DNA of 64,000 nt from Flabesymbios commensalis (taxonomy: Eukaryota > Annelida > Polychaeta > Terebellida > Flabelligeridae), in NCBI GenBank assembly GCA_964017125.1, contig OZ024902.1:105010560-105074559 (forward strand). Direction: 5' to 3'. Positions 42,201-48,200 of the stretch are shown one piece after another. Every line of letters starts with the position of its first letter. Within the stretch, counting starts at the first letter, position 1. Both the position numbers and the translations under genes were made by a program. Under the pieces are notes generated by a model that was not told the DNA's origin, ran no database searches, and saw nothing but the letters and a program-made list of their open reading frames with translations.

Positions 42201-45200
42201 TATTAGTTATGTTTCAACTACATGTTAGCTTGTATTTCTTACTTGCACTACTTCCATAAATGTCTTGATATAGTCACAAGGGGGATTTTTGAAAGGCTAC
42301 ACCCCATATGTCAGGAGTGCAACAACAATCTTAAATACCACCTTGCTTCTAAAAATGAAATGTCATGATTTATATTATTTTCTATTTCAGTGGAGACTGA
42401 CAGCTAATGTCAGATGACTATCATAAACTTTTCAAAGTTTTCAATCTGTGTGCCACAGTTCACTAAAACCAGCATGTCAGGAGTGCAACATTACACGTGG
42501 CTTATTTAACTTGAACCTTCAAAGTCATTTACTCTCATTCAAATCATCAAAATTTGATGGAAATCTGTTATCGTTGCTCATGAAGTTTAATATATATAAT
42601 TGTTTATAATCCAGGCAGTAAATATATAACATTTTGCATTCACAATGATTGCTTAAACCTCGCTGACCATGTCTAGTGTGTGTTTCGGCTCATACCAAGT
42701 ATTTAGTTTTATATAATTAGGCCCAATACTAATTGCATACCACCAACATCTATGAAGAACATAGACGCAGTCTTTAATAATTATTAGTATAGTATAGTCT
42801 ATTATGGCATACATGGCTTCTGCCATATTCCCATGTGGCGTGTTGCACTCCTGACATAGCCTACCGTATTATCCCTGATAAACGAGCGGGCGCGGCCCCA
42901 CAGTTGGGGGAGGACGGATTTATTATGTGAACTGAAATCGTCAATTTTTTATTATTAATTTTCACGTTATTTGGTCACTGTAGCACGCAAATATAATCTC
43001 AGAAATAGGACAGAAGGCCATCAGTTTTGGAAATCATGATTATATGGGCCTGACCTGGTCAGGCAGTCCTGCATGTCTGCACATCCAGCAATGTTGGTCC
43101 ACCATCGTCCGGGTAGACCCAGCATTAAATGAGCTTTTCTACAGCATCAACTCTGGGCCAGTTTCGTAGATGCTGGCCCATCATTGAACGAACATACTGC
43201 CATGTGCTTAGCTATCATTGGACTGGAACAATGTTGGGCCAGCGTTAATGTAAGACATTGGTGGGACATAGATGGCAGTCTATAAGCCTAATCAAGTGCC
43301 GCATAATTATATTGCGAATCGTGCCTCTCCTCAAAATATACATGAGGCGTTCAGCCAATGTTAGGCCAGCGTCGCAGACGGTGAGCCAACATTGACCTGA
43401 TATTGTTTCCCGAATTTTATAAATAGACTATAAAAGAAAAAAAGTCGAGGGTCGTGGGTCGAGGGGCGAGGGGGTCGTGGGGGTTTTCGAGATATCCATG
43501 AAATAGTAATACTAGGTTACAGATGGTCAAGTAATATATAATAACAAATATAGTGTATAATACACCATACAAATGTGTGTAATTTAATACGTTGTGCAGT
43601 GGTGCCACATATTGATGGGAGTTGGAACTACGATTCGCTGAGTAAATCATCATATAAAACAAGACAGAATAATACCCCTTTAACCGCTCAATATACAATA
43701 GCATTTTTGTAGGTTTGATAGTTTTGGCCATATCTTTGTAATATTTATTTTTGAAACGGAAATTAACCACTTAAGCCGCAGATACAGGCATAAAAGTCAT
43801 CTTATTAAAAACTAGAACAGGAGTTCCCGAGGCCCGGCTTTAGTCTGTAGTGCCATAGACAAAAAATCGGCTTATTATTTTCTAAAGTAAAACATAGGCC
43901 CTAACAATATTTTCCTCATAGGCCAGAATCCTAAATGTTCAGGATATAATCAAATATTGTTCAATATTTCATTAGTAAAATCTCTGATATAATAAGGAAA
44001 GAACCAAGGAGACAATTTAAAATATACCTTCAACGTGTTTTCCTTCCACCACCATCGCCGGTGCTGGCCAAACATTCATTCAATACTTGCCTACGATGTA
44101 ACGCATACTGAGGATGTAGGCCTGCCCACCAAATTCCAGTTCAAGGTTAGGCCAGAGTCATAGACCATTGCTGGATCAATGCCGATCCATCGTCTACGAC
44201 GCCGGCCCGAGTCTAATATATCATTGGGTCTGCTGTATACTTCGCGCAAACACGTGGCATTCACCCAATGCTGTTTAAATGTTGACCCACAGTCTTCGAC
44301 GCTGGCCCGACATTGAAACAGCATTGGGTGATTGTACCATATTTTCTGACCGCTGCATGTTCGTGACTATGCGGGTGACGCTTTACCATCTCGGCGCCAG
44401 AAACAACAGATAACACGATACATTGGCCCAATGCTGATGTAATGCTGGGCCGCTATCTGGGACGCTGGGCCAACATTATTCCAACCAAAACTCTTTAAGC
44501 TCTAATCACTATATTTAGTCGTGAAGGTATATTTTTCTGAACACTTTTCAAAGATGAAAGTCCTTAACCAAGGGACCTCAAACGTTATATTGCACTGGTG
44601 TACTGGTGTTAAGGACTGGAGTACAGAAATGTCAACCGCTACCCACACACAGCACCCCTCAATCCCCTAAATTGGACACACTCAGGCAAAATAAACTTAA
44701 TAGGCTACTGGCCTACGGCCGGGCCTAAATAGAGATTAAACTGTCTTTAAAATGTCAAATACAAATTCTAGGCACAGGACGGGAGGAGGTACCCAGCAAA
44801 CACAATAAATTGATCCAATGCTGGGTAAGGTTCATGTTGGACCATTGTCGTGGTACCGATTATTTTGAGGTAGGCCTATCAATCAGCAAAATTTGACATC
44901 TTTTTAAAATATTAACCAATGAATGTGCTCCACTATGTGTCAGGAGTGCAACAATTTACACCTATACTTCTATGTTGCTCATAATGTTCAAAATGAATGA
45001 TTATACTGTTTATTGAAAAATACGTCGTTCTTTGTGTTAGCATTTGAGGCATTATTATTATGATATTTAATTTCAAAAAACATAGACATCGTAATTCCGC
45101 TATTAGTCACCTTGTGTATGTGACGTAATTTATAATTGCATTATTCCCACTAGTACTTAACGTTTTACTACATGTAAGTGCGCTGTACATTTAGCATAAT

Positions 45201-48200
45201 ATATCACCATTAACTTAATGTTCTTATTTAAATTTGGCGATAAGAAAGGGGGGGGACAGAACTAATTACCATCTACTGATTTACACAATGATACATTTTA
45301 TCCATAGAAAATGTCAGGAGTGCAACATTATTACATAAGTTAAGTTAGCAAACTGAAAACGTCGCTACGCAGCTATACATCATACTATAACCTCAAAATT
45401 GCGTATGTAGATACACACAGTTAATATCTAGCTGAGGAAAAAAGTTTTATAAGCAGTGAGACCGCATATTACAGTCAAGGTGAATATTTCCTTGACATGT
45501 ATGCCAGTTTTATAGGAAATTACTATAAAAATAAACTTTTTTTTGTGTGTGTCTGTTTGGATACATAATAATCAGCAATATGTTGCATGGCTATCCTTAT
45601 TCCATCAAATAAACATACTTAAGAAACCATGTGTGGTAATTTTCTGCTATTTTACCTGGGATGTGAGTTTCAATATATTTTCAATATTTTCGAGGTTTTA
45701 TCTTGATGAAAGATGAGATAAATAAAATTGGTCAGTTAGAACGTGTTTCCTTCATTAATTTCATATATTCCAGGATGTTGACAACATATTCTGACACAAA
45801 TGAAACTGAAAATACCATTTTGAATTTTTACCCCTCCCGTCACGTTTTTAGCCATTTTTTCTGAAGTCACCCAATTACTATTTTCTAAATGTCTACTCTC
45901 CTTCTCTTGTTGTCTCGACAAACACTGTACTTCTGTCTGCTGTTGGTCAGATGTTGGTACACCGTCTAAGACGCTGAACCATCATTCTGCTGGCACTGGA
46001 TTGTGGAGTCGTGTTTGGTGAGACTACATGAATCGCTTGGTCATTGTCACTACATGTTTTGTGCTCTGTCGCGGTTTCTTGGCTGTCCAGTAAGCGGGTG
46101 GCACTTGGTGGCTCGGTATTGGGTAAGATTCGGGGACGGTGGCTGGTTTTGGGCCACCGTTAGGCAGTTATAAATTGTTCGCCTGTGTTGTTCTGGTGCT
46201 GGTTCGCGTGCCAAGCAGTTTTGTTTCGATACCCGGTGTTTGATGTATCCCAGGTAGTACGATATTTTTATTTGGTTTTGTTTTAATGTTAGGCCGGCGT
46301 CGTGGACGGTGGGCCAACATTGGAGCAGCTCTGAGTCAATGACTCTTGTTTTCTAAGTATGTCTATGTGGGTCATGTGGTGAGCTCGAGGCGGCCACTGT
46401 CACAGGCACTGTTCCGGGTCTCCGCGGTTCTGGTCTCGTGTTTCTGGATTGTTGGAGTTTTTGACCAGTAGGTACAGGAGGGTCATGCCACTATATATAG
46501 TGGCAGATGCGACGCTTGAGTGCCGTAGTAGTGATGTGTATAATGGTGACTACAATTATATATATTAGTGTATAATTTTTTTCTATGTTTGTTTAAAAAT
46601 TTGAATGAAATTATATTAACGTTGCTTCGTGCCTACTCTTAAAAATATTTTTTGTTATTATAACGGGTGGCCCTTGTGCTAACGACAAAAACTTGTCTTA
46701 ACGAGGGCCTCCTCGTCAACTTTATTTTGTATATTATTACTGTATTACTGTATATTATTACACGTATTTATGTTTTTGACAAAATAAATGAATCCTGAAT
46801 CATACAATCTCAACTGCATGAGATCTATTATACGCATAGGCTTTATCTTTTTAAGGCTAGGACTACAGCCATTTTACATTGATAAGTAAGTTTGGCTCCT
46901 TTTATTTTTTTACGACTTATAATAAATGACTTTAAAGCAATTATCTCTAATTAGTGATAAGCTAAAAGTACTCTTGCTGCTATGTTGCACTACTTCATAA
47001 GCGTTTGTATAATGTTACACTACGGCATATTGTTGTCTGCATAATCAAACATACCCAAAACAAAGAGTCGAAGCTGGGCCAATCAGGACGCCTGTAACAA
47101 CTGGGTAAGTTTATACTACATGCAAAACTCACGTACCTCACATCTGTACTGAATTTTTGCAGTTAGAAATTACTATCCCTACAGGCTACACTGTGTTTAT
47201 GGCAAAAAACATCATAATATGTCTAGACTAATGACGCTTTTTTGAAGTATGTCAGAAATATTTGAACACGTCTCGGAAAAAATCAGTTTGTATCTGTTGA
47301 AATTTTTTTATTAATGGTTCCAAGAATCATATATATGTGTTTGATATATCTGCATTATTATTTGTAAATATACCTGTTTTTGTATAGACTCAGGACTCTT
47401 CAACATCAAAGCCACAATAGTCTGTTTCACAGCAATTCTGTCACTTGCATGTACTTTGTCTCCCACATCCTCAACCTTAAATAAATGCATTCTAAATGTT
47501 CACAATGTGAACTCAATCTAAGCTTAATCATGGTTAACCCAATCATTCATTAACAATCACAAGACTCAAAGAGACCAATACATTGTGCTGAATCATTGTG
47601 CCACATATTAAAAATCCTGACTAGTGTTTTCCATTTTAATTTATAGTCTGATGGGCCAGTTATTAAAAAAAAAAAATTATCACTCTATTCTGCTGTGGTG
47701 CTTAGTTAATTACAATTGTAGTCTTTGCCCGATAAAGGGCGATTCGTTGCCATTTTGACTTATAAAGCTGCGCAATTTTGACCCGTCTCACATTACAATT
47801 TACAGTATGAGCAAATCTCAAAATGTTGGATAAAAGTGATGGCTTAAACTAATTGATTATTGTTCTTCCGTGGACATAAAAATATATAATCGGCCACATT
47901 TTTGCAATACTGTCTTCCTTTTCACACTTTTCAATATAGAGGAGAGCGTGATAGCTCTGACAACCACTGTACTCACAACTCTCCAATTTCTTTTTACATA
48001 ATTCTTGAACATGATGCTGGCAGACACACGGATGTGAGGATCAACATCCTGCTTATCAATGAGAGATAGCAGCAGTAGAGGATAGTTTTGATTCCCTTCC
48101 ACAGACTCTAAAAACTTCTCAGCTACAACAAAACAAAGAAATTACAAGACATGCTTATTGTAAGATGAGAAAAAATGCATTATGTGTTGTCTCAAAAGAA

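Larger units (their letters stand above)
41738..45873. mobile_element. 4.1-kb inverted-repeat element with six copies of a 16-mer
   Basis: Perfect 26-base terminal inverted repeats begin TGGGTGACTTCAG and end in ATGGCTAA; ATT lies outside both ends (41735-41737, 45874-45876). TGTCAGGAGTGCAACA occurs exactly at 41915, 42309, 42475, 44938 and 45312 on the plus strand and at 42841 inverted, and nowhere else that I saw. No transposase-like frame; the 117-codon minus frame at 43417-43770 is unrecognised. Palindromic family pieces are nested inside. Superfamily unassigned. Confidence 0.75.
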
